From the NCBI GenBank assembly GCA_007922195.1, contig ML681971.1, positions 23,997,264 to 24,061,263 of the forward strand: a DNA stretch of 64,000 nt. Direction: 5' to 3'. Source of the stretch: Podocnemis expansa (taxonomy: Eukaryota > Chordata > Testudines > Podocnemididae). This document shows, piece by piece, positions 1 to 9,744 of the stretch. A model generated the notes under the pieces. It searched no databases. It had not been told where the DNA came from and saw nothing but the letters and a program-made list of their open reading frames with translations. The number at the start of each line of letters is the position of its first letter. The first letter of the stretch is position 1. The position numbers were made by a program, and so were the translations under genes.

Positions 1-240
1 CAACAGGTCTACACAGTGTTGTTTCGAAAGAACAGGTCTAAACAGCTTTATTTCAAAATACCCGCTCCAAAATAACGGCTGTTTCGAGGGGGGGGGCAGG
101 TTTTACTTTTTCAAAATGACGATTCTTATTTCGAAAGGATGGGATCCATCCTTTCAAAATAAGAAAACGTCATGTAGACCTAATTTCTTTTATTTCGAAA
201 TAACGACTGTTATTTCGAAATAAAAGTGCCATGTAAACAT
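1..240. repeat. TTTCGAAATA-rich palindromic repeat, possible MITE
   Basis: This AT-rich stretch repeats the self-complementary word TTTCGAAA/TTTCGAAATAA several times in both senses (near 20, 140, 195 and 212) and contains a hairpin around GGATGGGATCCATCC at about 138-152. The phrase CATGTAGACCTA near 172 and CATGTAAACATAGCC near 230 resemble the ends of short inverted-repeat elements. It abuts the DIRS end fragment at 241. I cannot name the family. The 67-aa open frame crossing it has no protein signature and is not a gene. Confidence 0.5.
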
Positions 241-437
241 AGCCTAAGGAACTGAGGAGGGGATGGGGGGGCGGCCGTATATGTAGCCGCGGGTGGCGCG
301 ACGGGTGGTGGCTGCCTCCCCTCTTCTGACAGGCTAGGACAAGTTTTTTCCGACCAATCCGGCCCTCCAGCACGGAGACACCTATTACTGAATGGCTCTG
401 AGCAGCCCATCTCGAAGAACGGTTACTGGTGAGTAAC
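241..437 (+). mobile_element. DIRS element D: right inverted terminal repeat, truncated
   Basis: The stretch matches, block for block, the right ITR of elements B and C. It carries the box CTCTTCTGACAGGCTAGG, then CCGACCAATCCGG, then CGGAGACACCTATTACTGAA, then GAGCAGCCCATCTCGAAGAA, and ends in GGTTACTGGTGAGTAACCC. It is in plus orientation, opposite to B and C. Only the right end is present. The sequence before 241 is an unrelated repeat, so the element is truncated on its left. Confidence 0.75.
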
Positions 438-899
438 CCACCGATTTCTTTTAACCTTTGAATCTCTTTTACAGCACCTAGTTACTGTACAGACACAGAC
501 ATTGTGTCCCAATGGCTATAGTCCTGCATGATGCATCTCCCTCCCACCTCCATGCTGGCATATGGGTTGAGAAGGCAAAGCCTTGACTCTGTCTTCTCCT
601 TGCTCATCTCTGTCCCCTTCCCACCCACTTGACTTGGAGGGAAACTGCAGCTGTAGACAGAGATTGTACTGTGGAGCAATGGAGCTAGGAACCCCCAACC
701 TAACTTGCAGGGGATGGGTTTTTCTTCTCAACTCACACTCCCACCTGACCACATTCAGGTTTGTGACAATCTCACCCTTTTCAAACAAAATGCCCGTGCC
801 TGTGGCTGCTCTTGGTCAAAGGTGTGTGCAGCTGAAGAGAGCGTTTGCGCTTTTCAGCTGAGTCAACTTTGAGCCTAAAAGCCACAGTGTCCCTTACAG
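438..899. other. intergenic DNA, nothing recognised
   Basis: No conserved coding segment, RNA gene or clear repeat was recognised here. The 92- and 90-residue open frames that overlap each other on opposite strands look random. The last 8 bases (CCTTACAG, 892-899) are the left target-site duplication of the next element. Confidence 0.5.
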
Positions 900-1337
900 C
901 AAGAGTTTTCAAACATTTTTTCTTGGGCCCCAGTTGAAAAAAATTTATGCTCGCAACCCAGTTCTGGGCCAAAGTTCAGTAACCTTTGCTGATCCCTGTG
1001 CTGGTCCCAACCTCTCAGCTGTGTGCAGTGAACTCATCCACAGAAAAAAGTCAACTGCCACCTGACAAGTCAGTGGTGGCCATGGTGGGGGAGTGCTCAG
1101 GCACATAGTGAAAAGAAGCCCAGAGTGTGTTTTTCTGTGGTGTCCCTGGAGACCTCAGCCAAAGCTGCCATAAAAAGGACAAGTCCCTAGGCACACCCCA
1201 CAAAGAGACTGCTAGGAGCTGCTCCTCTTGACGGCATGCCTCTTTCTGGGGCATGCCTCAGTACGGTTCCCCAGGCATGCAGCAGAGAAGGGCTGTGACC
1301 CCGTACATGATTGCAACCCATGGTTTGAAAAACACTG
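900..1337. mobile_element. non-autonomous hAT-type DNA transposon (438 bp)
   Basis: The ends CAAGAGTTTTCAAAC and GTTTGAAAAACACTG are imperfect inverted repeats of the hAT/Charlie type. They are bounded by a perfect 8-bp target duplication CCTTACAG at 892-899 and 1338-1345, as expected for hAT transposition. No transposase frame is present, so the copy depends on an enzyme made elsewhere. Confidence 0.85.
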
Positions 1338-1345
1338 CCTTACAG

Positions 1346-1872
1346 CTTGTCTCCACTATGTATATATTTCAAATCCAACCATTCCTAGGATTTTTCTGCC
1401 TTTTCCTTCTGGGCTGTATTTGTTAGGCCTACCTCCTTTAGCCATCTTCATCATCCTGTACATGAGCGATGAATCTGATTGTCCTTTACACACAGGGTAA
1501 CAGTACAAACTATTATTAGCCTGGATCAATTAAAAGACATTAAATCATTAGCAACTCATTTAACAAAGAATACATAAAGATCCAGGCATTTATAGATTAC
1601 TTCAGCTTTAATTTCTCTAGAGAGCACATTAACCTGGCACTAGCACCATGCCATGATGCTAGGGCAGTCAGTTAATTCCAGATCCATTGCTGAATTTGCA
1701 CTGCACACAAAAGACCAGTGTGGGTGTAAAACTCAGGAAGCCTAAGGCCCTATTCATTAAAACTGTGTTCATTTAGGAACTTGATATAACCGCAACTTCC
1801 TTTTCCTACCCTGCAAGCAGAAGGCATTTTCAAGCAGACCCATATGTTCCTCTCTAGCTTTATTTTTTGTGC

Positions 1873-1876
<4 letters not shown>
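1346..1876. other. intergenic DNA, nothing recognised
   Basis: AT-rich DNA without coding, RNA or clear repeat signatures apart from the second hAT target duplication at its start. Confidence 0.4.

Positions 1877-1926
<50 letters not shown>
1877..1926. repeat. compound microsatellite (TC)11(AC)14
   Basis: An uninterrupted TC tract (1877-1898) runs directly into an AC tract (1899-1926). It is a likely length polymorphism. Confidence 0.95.
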
Positions 1927-1931
<5 letters not shown>

Positions 1932-2061
1932 CCACCCACCCGCCCATCTATCCCCACCCACACAAATAAAATCACTTCTAGAAGTGCAGTCATTCTTTTC
2001 TCACACCTGATCAGCACCAAGAGACATTCACATTGAATGCCACACTTCAGTGAGACTGGGA

Positions 2062-2505
2062 TTATAGAATCATAGGGTTAGAAGGGACCTCATGAGATCA
2101 TCTAGTCCAGCCCCCCTGCACAAAAGCAGGGCCACTCACTAAATCATCCTTGCCAAGGTTTTGTCTGACCGAGCCTTAAATATCTCCAAAGATGGAGATT
2201 CCACCACCTCCCTAAGTAACCATTCCAGTGCTTTACCTCTCCTAGTAAGAAAGTTCTTCCTAATATCCAACCTTGACCTCCCCAGCTGTAACTTGAAACC
2301 ATTGCTCCTTGTTCTGTCCTGTTACTACTGAGAACAGCCGAGCTCTCTTCTCCTTGGAGCACCCCTTCAAGTAGTTGAAGGTTGCTATCAAATCTCCCCT
2401 CAGTCTTCTCTTCTACATGCTAAATAAGCCTCGTTCCTTCAGTCTCTCTTTGTAAGTCTTGTACTCTAGCCCCTTAATCATTTTTGTTGCTCTCTTCCAT
2501 TTGCC
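2062..2505 (-). mobile_element. CR1 LINE, 3' fragment
   Basis: Read on the minus strand, this is the terminal part of a CR1 ORF2 and its 3' UTR. It includes the segment for the C-terminal motif 'KHWNGYLG..WNLH', the AGGACAGAACAAGGAGCAATGG-like block, and the characteristic tail of a CATGAGGTCCCTTCTAACCCTATGATTCTATAA type, which begins at 2062 on the plus strand. It is 5' truncated, as usual for CR1. The 72-residue frame at 2144-2362 is a decayed piece of this ORF2. Confidence 0.9.
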
Positions 2506-2863
2506 AGCACTCTTTGGCCTAATGCCTTCCTGAGCCTTATAAATAAGTGAGAGAGAAAAGCAACAGTGCTCTAGTACCATGCTCTTTGGCTATGCCCCAA
2601 TCAACTTACTGCACTCAGAGACTGTGGGCAGAGCCAGCAGTTTGCCTTAGACTATGATCTGGTTCTGCTGATCTTAAGGCATCTTTATGCTGTCAAGTGT
2701 GAAGGGGCCTTTGTGTGACACAGTTGTATCCATTTGCCATCACATGCATTTCTAGAGGTCCTTGCTCAAAAAGAGTAAGGAAAAAAATTATTTGTTTGCT
2801 TCCCAGAAGAGAATAGGTCTGATGGTCATTTCTTAACATCCAAGGGTGTGCGTGGGCAGTGGC

Positions 2864-2878
2864 GGGGGGGGGGGGGGG
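2864..2878. repeat. poly(G) tract
   Basis: A 15-base G run. It is a candidate for length error or polymorphism. Confidence 0.9.
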
Positions 2879-3178
2879 ACAGGACAGTGCTCTCCCTCTG
2901 CCATTAGTAAACTAGGAAATGGTCATTTAAACTTGATGTGTACAGCCAGGGCATTGTCAGGTTACAAATCAATTTACCAGCCTGGTCCTGAGCCACTCAA
3001 ACTGATGCTAGTATTGCCACTGATTTTAATGAGAGCAGACTGATGCTCTATCCCTAGCTCCTGTCACTGTGGTATTGGGGCAGAGGTTCTGGATCGCAAC
3101 AACCATTCCATGGTCAGCTGACCCATTTCAGCTCAACTGGAGTACCAGCAAGCCCTGACCCAAAGGAAGAGGCATGGA

Positions 3179-3427
3179 TAGGGTTACTAGATACCAAAGC
3201 ATGGAAAGGAGGACACTGGAGGACACATGGAGAAAATGTAGTTTTAATGTAATATTCTCCTGGAATGCTTCATCCTAAAAATAGGGTGATCCAGGGTGTT
3301 CCAGCATACTTTAACCCCTGTAAGTAAAAAGTTAGACAAAATCATGTATTTTTAAAATGCCTGCCAGATGGAAGACATGAAGGTAAAAAGGACATGTCCT
3401 CCTTGTGCCTGACATCTGGTAACCCTA
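3179..3427. mobile_element. non-autonomous hAT-like transposon (249 bp)
   Basis: The element begins TAGGGTTACTAGAT and ends ATCTGGTAACCCTA, giving inverted repeats about 14 bp long with one mismatch. It is flanked by an 8-bp target duplication with one mismatch, GGCATGGA at 3171-3178 and GGCACGGA at 3428-3435. It has no coding capacity. Confidence 0.85.
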
Positions 3428-3435
3428 GGCACGGA

Positions 3436-3940
3436 GCAATCCTTCTCTTTGCATTTTTTGCCACATGCCCTTACTCTCAACTAACCCTGATAAATACCAA
3501 CCATCACCAAATCCACCTCAGAATGCCTTTTGCGGCTCCTAATTTACCATGATCTTTCAGAGGCAGCTTTGTTTTTAGCTGCCCCTTTAGCCTAAGCAGG
3601 ATATGCTCCATATACTGGATTCCATTCGTGCCTTTTGTCTGCCTTCCAAACAGAGAGCATTTTTCAAAACCAGCACTTCTGCTTTGGTGACCACAGTTAA
3701 AGGACCATTTTCTTTTCTCTCTGATAGGGTTTGACAGTCTGAACTTGGTACCTTCCGGTTGCCTCTGAACTGCCCCTCATTAGAAGGAATGGCCCTCAGT
3801 TTACACTCAAACCTTCCTCAGTCCCATCCAATATTGCAGCCTCTCGCTTCCATAATCATCCGAAATTGACATTCCCACCATACGGTCTTGTTGCTACTCT
3901 TACAAACACTTATTTAGGACAAAAGAAATCCAGCCCATTA
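3436..3940. other. intergenic DNA, nothing recognised
   Basis: No gene, RNA or clear repeat seen. Confidence 0.4.
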
Positions 3941-3948
3941 CTTTAGAG

Positions 3949-4570
3949 CAGGGGTGGCTAAACTTACGGAACTCAAGAGCCACACAAGTTGATTATTGAA
4001 CTTTCAATAGCCGAACTGAGGCATATAGCCATATACTAAGTTTAAAATTCATTGCACACTTAACTTTTATTGTAAAAAGAGGACGATTATTGATCCTACT
4101 GTCAGATTCTAATAATTACATAACGTTACCATGAAAACTAGGCCTATACAGTAAAAACTTAGCTGTTGCTTGATGTAGAAGACAGCAAGCTAGTGGCAAG
4201 GTTTTTAAAATCCTGATCATGCCGCCCTTCTCCCCACCGTCCCCAACCATATCAGTGGTTCGCCCCTCTGGCCTGAGCATGCCAGCACTTCTCCCCACCA
4301 TCCTGACCCCCTCCTAAGCCCCCAGCCCCTGGCGCTGGCTCTGGTTTGACCCTCCCCTCCCCAGGGCCCCCTTACCTGGCCACTCCAGTGGCTAGGCACA
4401 GGCTGGGGCTCCCCCCCTCAAGCATGCACAGAGCATGCTCAGTGTGGGAGATTTAAAACTCCTAGGCTGGGGCTGCTTTCCTAAATTGATTTGCTGATGT
4501 TCTTCTGCAAGCCACACTTCTTCATTCAAGAGCCACATGTGGCTCCCAAGCCACAGTTTGGCCATGCCTG
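3949..4570. mobile_element. non-autonomous hAT transposon (622 bp)
   Basis: The ends CAGGGGTGGCTAAACTT and GTTTGGCCATGCCTG are inverted repeats of the CAGGGGT..AAACT hAT type. A perfect 8-bp duplication CTTTAGAG flanks it at 3941-3948 and 4571-4578. The GC-rich interior (about 4200-4440) is richer than its surroundings and gives spurious open frames on the minus strand. No transposase motif was seen. Confidence 0.9.
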
Positions 4571-4578
4571 CTTTAGAG

Positions 4579-7500
4579 CCTTCTTTTTTTTATGGGAGGG
4601 GCAGCTGCTCACCACTGCATCCACAGTTGGGCTTTGTCATCATGAGGTAGCCATCAGTCTCCCTTGCCGATGGAGCTGAATACTCATTTTGCAGAAAGGC
4701 AGGCTTTGCAAAGGGAACTGTCCTTTGAAGCAACAAGTTTCGCATCAGAAAAAGAAAGAAAAACTAGAACACAGTAGCACTAACTGTCCCCATTCCCACT
4801 GATAGATGTTCTGAGCCCTGCTGAATGAGTGTTTATATTATTCCCATGTCACAGATAGGGGACACAAATGCGCTTCAGCAGAGCTCATGCAATGCATCAG
4901 TAGCAATAGTCAGACTAGAAACCAGAGGTGCTGACTTCCAGTCTCCTGCTCCAACCACTGCCCATCTGCCCCGGCACTTCCATGTTCCTCATCTCCACAG
5001 CACTTCTGAGGCATCAGATGTTCTGTGCCCTGCACTAATCCCTCTGGCTACTGCTGAGCACCATAGATCTGAGTGGAAAATAAATGTGATGCAACAGCAG
5101 GCAGCAATAAGGTGTGATCCTTTCTTGATTTCATTGAAACTTAAAGGTATGTTGGCAGGAAACCCTGAGAGCCATCAAGAAAAGCGCATCTACCAGTAGC
5201 ATTTTTATAACCAGTGCTTTTTTTCGCTAGGTTAAGAGATGATACTTAACAATAAAGGACATAGTGCATCTTGGCATCTCTGAGCTCAGTAACAGTGTGT
5301 TCAGAGCCTGCCACCCAATTATCAGGTTGTCCTTTTCAAGACATTAAAGGTATCTCTTAATGGCTTAATTATCCGTCACAGGCTGGTGTTGGAGCAGGTG
5401 TGCGCAAAGCCATTCCCCATTCCCCTACTTCCTGGAAGTTCCATTCCTCTGCTAGTGAACTTGCTGGGAGCCTCCACCATCAGGCCTGTGAGCAGAGCCA
5501 CTACTACACACAGGAAAGCAAGAGTAGAAGTGGGGTATTTAGTGTAACTGCTGAGGCTGCTACAATCAGAAGCCACTGAACTAGCCCACAGACTGGAGGA
5601 AGGCTCACAGAATTCAACTGCAATATTTGTCTGTGAACATACATGTGGACCGACACTGTGTATCTCAGGCCTGATCCAGTGTGGGACCTGTCCAAGAATT
5701 GAGTCCACATGCAAATTTTTCCTCTCCAGAGTCGGGGCTTTAGAAATGGTCCTCTACTGTGTGGCTGGTGTCCTGTTCTGTCCTTGGATTGAGTGTTTTG
5801 TGCAAAACCACACAAAGAAACCCACCAGCAAAAAATGAATGCTGGTCACTACTCAGGGACTCTGAATCTGGCACGGAGCATACATGCATAGACAGAGGCC
5901 CAAGCAGTGCTTTAAATAATGCAAGCCAAGAGTTGTCAATCTCAGTTTCCCCAGAGAGACCTGTACAACACTGCTTAACTGCTTATCAAAAAACCAGCAA
6001 GTCTTATACCAGTTTCTGTGTCACCCATTCTTACAGACAGAGCCTGAGCACATTCACTCCACTATATTCAAACACAGGCACTGACAGATACTATCAGAAA
6101 GAATATCTGCATCTTTAAGATAAGCACAATGCTGCTGCTATTTAATGTCAGAAAATATTATTTGTTGGCAGTACTGCCAATAATGTGCTAGGACACATAC
6201 AAACTCAAAGGAAACTATGTTTCCTACCTTGAAGAATGAGAAACAAAATCACGTGTTTTCTGTTTGAATTCTTCAAAAGACAGGTGTTTGTTGAACAAGG
6301 ATTTAACAGTAGATAATATATATTTAAAAAGTAGGCCATAGTATTTTTCTCTTTTTTTTTATTTTACAGTTCACAATTAGAAACTTACTGATAAATTAAA
6401 CAGTTCACCCTCCTACTTGGGGATTTAAAAAACAGACCTTCATCTTCACAGTAGTGTTGACAATGCCCCATCATTCCAGAAAGATGATTCAAAGTGCTAT
6501 CCATCTAGGTAAGTACATGAAAGGCAGAGCAGCAGACCTTGCCATTTGTTTTTGAGCCCCTTAAAAGGTTTTCACTTGCTTTAGGAACTCAAAGGTAGAA
6601 AGTTAATTGGCAGCAGGAAAAATTCCCTAAAAGATTTGGAATGGAAAATGCACTGGGCAGCTGAGAGTGAAATAATATGAAAGATAATATATTTTATCAG
6701 TCTGACAAGGTTACAAATGCAGAAAAACATTTGAATGGGATTATTTAAATCCATGAGATCCCAGTTCATATTTTAAGGAATATCAGCAAACTGGAATTGT
6801 CTTTTTCATAGGCAGATACTTCAGGTTAATGCTCTGTAATGTCAAAGCAGAATTATCAAGTTAGGCCCTGATCCAGCAAAGCATGCATTTAACATTAAGC
6901 ATGTGAGTATTCCCACTGACTTCAGGGTTAAGTATGTGATTAAGTGCTTTACTGGACTGGGACTTAAGGATTTCCCCCACCATGTCTCCAATTTCTAAAT
7001 ATTAATTCGGCTTATATCCCAAATGTAGTTACCATTTCCAATATGTTCTTTTTAAAATATCACAAAACACTGCACAGTGCCTCTCTTGAAAAGATAAAAC
7101 CAGATTCTCAATGTATACAAATCCTTGGGTGAACCCAGAGTTTTAAAATTAAACCAAGCTGAATATCCCAGTGGTGCTGTACAAAATCTTGGAGGGGAGT
7201 TTACAAAAATTACTTGGTGCAATAATGCATTAGCACTTTGGCCCTTTTTAGTCAAGTGGCCACAAATCTGAGCACAACAAGGGCTCCAGTATATAGAAAG
7301 GCATGTGCAAAGTATCCTGAAGTCTGCTTGGACTGTTATTAAGGAGACTGTCTGTTAAACAAGGCTGCACTTGGTGTCCCTTCCAGCACATGATCTAATT
7401 TAACTCCCAAGATAAAATTCACTTCTGTGCAGAAGGCCTGCCCAAAGACCAATGGATCAATTAAGTGGTACAGTGGCTTGATTTGAGTCCTATGTGCAGC

Positions 7501-7790
7501 GGCTAATTTCACCCACTGTGACTTAGAAAGCCAAATCCAGAAGCAGGGCCAATTGAGTACTTGCCTTACCCATCAGGGAGTGGATAAGAAACCAGGAATG
7601 GAAAGAGGGAAAAGAAAAATCATTAATGCACTTTTAAAGAGAAAAATGCTTTAAGGTTTTTCATTTACACCACTGTTACTAATGTATGCATTACCAGCTA
7701 TTATGGCCATATCTGCCTACTGTTGCCAGTCTTTGGCACAAGTATTCTGTGTATAACAAGATGTAATTAGTAATACTGAATAATAATACT
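4579..7790. other. intergenic DNA with old SINE/LINE scraps
   Basis: No exon was recognised. The 124-aa frame at 4825-5199, the 112/103-aa frames at 5376-5815 and the 119-aa frame at 5759-6118 have no family signature. A decayed MIR-like piece lies at about 4830-4985. A 'GGCCCTGATCCAGCAAAG..CACTGACTTCAGGG' sauropsid repeat lies at 6864-6930. Mammalian synteny would place MRM1 downstream of DHRS11, but I see no such exon. Confidence 0.4.
4830..4985 (-). repeat. MIR-like SINE fragment
   Basis: It carries a decayed version of the MIR core in reverse (CCCATGTCACAGATAGGGGACAC, then a mismatched 'CAGACTAGAAACCAGAGGTGCTGAC' run). Confidence 0.5.
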
Positions 7791-8115
7791 AAGCACTCAC
7801 ATAGCACTTTTCATATTCAAAATGCTTTATAAAACAGTTAATGAGTCCTCACAACAACCTTGTGAAATAGGTAAGTATTTTTATCCTCATTTTACAGATG
7901 AGGCAGAGTGGTTACGTGACTTACCCAAGGCTAAAGAGGGAGTTGGAATTCAGGAGATATTTGCCCTGATTCGAATCTCTTTTACACTGATATAAACAAG
8001 GTGCAACATCCATAATTGTGCTAAAACCAATCTAACTGAAGAGATCAGAATTAAGTTCCTTGACCCCAGGCCAGTGCTCAGGTCACTTGACCACAACTGC
8101 TCCACCTAATACAAC
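7790..8115 (-). repeat. MIR/CORE-type SINE
   Basis: The plus strand shows the reverse-oriented MIR hallmarks in order: CCTCACAACAACCTTGTGAAATAGGTAAG, CTCATTTTACAGATGAGGCAG and GTGACTTACCCAAGG. These are diagnostic of amniote CORE-SINEs. The copy is old and diverged. Confidence 0.8.
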
Positions 8116-8689
8116 AGGTTCACCACCAGAAATGGTGCAGGAAATTCAGAGCACAGAGAAATGAAATCAGACTCTTAAGACAGCATGTGTATTAATAGTT
8201 CCACAACTGCATTTTGGGTTGGAGTGCACACATAGGTTTCTTTTATACAATTCTATGGAGTCTAAATATGGTAGCTAAAGTGGTCTTGCAACTCTAAGTG
8301 TAATCAGCTATGGGCTTGATTCACCTTAGTCCCAAGACACAGTGAATCACAAATAACTCAAAGAAATTACACCAACATAAAACTGGTTATGAAATAAGAA
8401 TCAGGCTTTATACCTGCAGTCTAGAAGTCGTGTGTTCCAGACGAGTTCAGCATGGTTCGTCTCTCTCTCAATCTCTCTCTCTCTCTCCAAGAATCTGATC
8501 ATACACCATGTCACAGTTTAATCTTTCCACCTTACTAGCTTTCAGCAATCGGTATTTAAATAACACCATAAAAAAGCATTTCTAAGACTGTCAATATTTC
8601 CAATAAAGTGTTGATGCATGCAAATATCAAAATGTACACAAACATCAAGAATGAGATGATGCAAAGAATACATATGATCACAAGAAGAC
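8116..8689. other. downstream flank of DHRS11, nothing recognised
   Basis: AT-rich DNA with a short TC-rich run at 8460-8488. No gene or clear repeat was seen. Confidence 0.4.
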
Positions 8690-9702
8690 AGTACATAATT
8701 TTATTTTACTTTTATTAAAAAGACAAAACAACTCACTCATACTTCAGCTATGCCACTTATACGTCAGATAGCCATTCCAAAACCCGTGGACATTCAAGTG
8801 CCTATCCAGCCATCTACCTACCTACCTACCAAGAGAGAAATGGCAATCACACAGAGATACTTCTTCAAATTTGTCAGGCTCAATTCAAGTAAACAGGAAA
8901 AGAGCACACTTTACACTTCTGGCACTGTGGGATAGAAAAAGAGGAGGTAAAAGGTCACATGCACCATTACTGACAAGCAAAATTAGCTTTGAGTGGATGC
9001 AACAGAAACAAAAATTAGACTGACTGATACACAATATACACTAAAAATCTGAAGCATTAAGTACATCGAAGCAAGTGGACAGTGAATGTTTTGTCACTTG
9101 CTTGACTTTAGAAGAGAGGGCTAGCGTTAAGGCAAATCCTTTGTTCTTAGTATAAAACAAATCTCCTTCCAGCGCATTAATATGTCACAGCAGAACAGGA
9201 GAAGTTGGAAATCACGTCTGCCATATGAAGTAGTTGGGATGCCTCTGACAATAATACTTAGAAAACAGAAGAAAAGTGACAGGTCATGTGCCATTTAATT
9301 CATAGCAACAATTCTGAGAATGCAGAAATGAGCCAGAAGCTGGCAAATGTCTCCTGATGCTTCTTCACCTGTGTCCGTCTGGAGCAACAGCAAACAAGAC
9401 CCAAGCAAACCTAAGAAACCAAGCCAATAATATCCAGTATTCCACTGATTTGCTTCCCTGCAGTGTTTTCAAATTACATTTACCGTAATGGGGGTGGGGG
9501 AAGAGATACCCAATACCAACAGTAATTTTTTTTTTCCACTGGTTCAGCACCAGCTCAGAGGGAGAGTAAGAGAAAATTAATTCTTCAGATGTGATCCTTG
9601 GAATCCAATTAAAATTTAGTCAACCAGCGGATGAAACCCTAAACTGCTGGAGGGTCTGAAGGGGGGCTGATGCACAGTGCTGCCTGCACTCCTCTTCATT
9701 TG
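8690..9702 (-). other. DHRS11: putative DHRS11 3' untranslated region
   Basis: On the minus strand the stop codon at 9705-9703 is followed by about 1 kb without a further conserved exon. It ends at two AATAAA hexamers (8718-8713 and 8707-8702). Cleavage would be expected some 10-30 bases past them, near 8690. The extent is inferred from these signals only. A transcript read ending here would settle it. Confidence 0.5.
8702..8718 (-). terminator. tandem poly(A) signals AATAAA, candidate DHRS11 3' end
   Basis: Two canonical AATAAA hexamers on the minus strand lie 11 bases apart. They are the first canonical pair after the stop codon that are followed by A/T-rich sequence. Other AATAAA words exist in this AT-rich DNA, so use of this site is inferred. 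Confidence 0.45.
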
Positions 9703-9744
9703 CTATGAAATCTGCTCTGTAGGCCGCATCTGAATATCTCCAAT
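9703..9744 (-). CDS. DHRS11: DHRS11 exon 7 (terminal coding exon)
   Basis: It encodes IGDIQMRPTEQIS and a TAG stop, preceded by the acceptor CTTTTCCAG. The mammalian protein ends in the same 11 residues followed by a variable dipeptide. The frame enters at phase 0 from exon 6. Confidence 0.95.
   Translation of the reverse strand: MGDIQMRPTEQIS

Noticed and set aside
4825..6118. Open frames of 103-124 aa as exons of a neighbouring gene such as MRM1
   Set aside because: No recognisable family sequence, no matching splice signals, and frames overlap on both strands.
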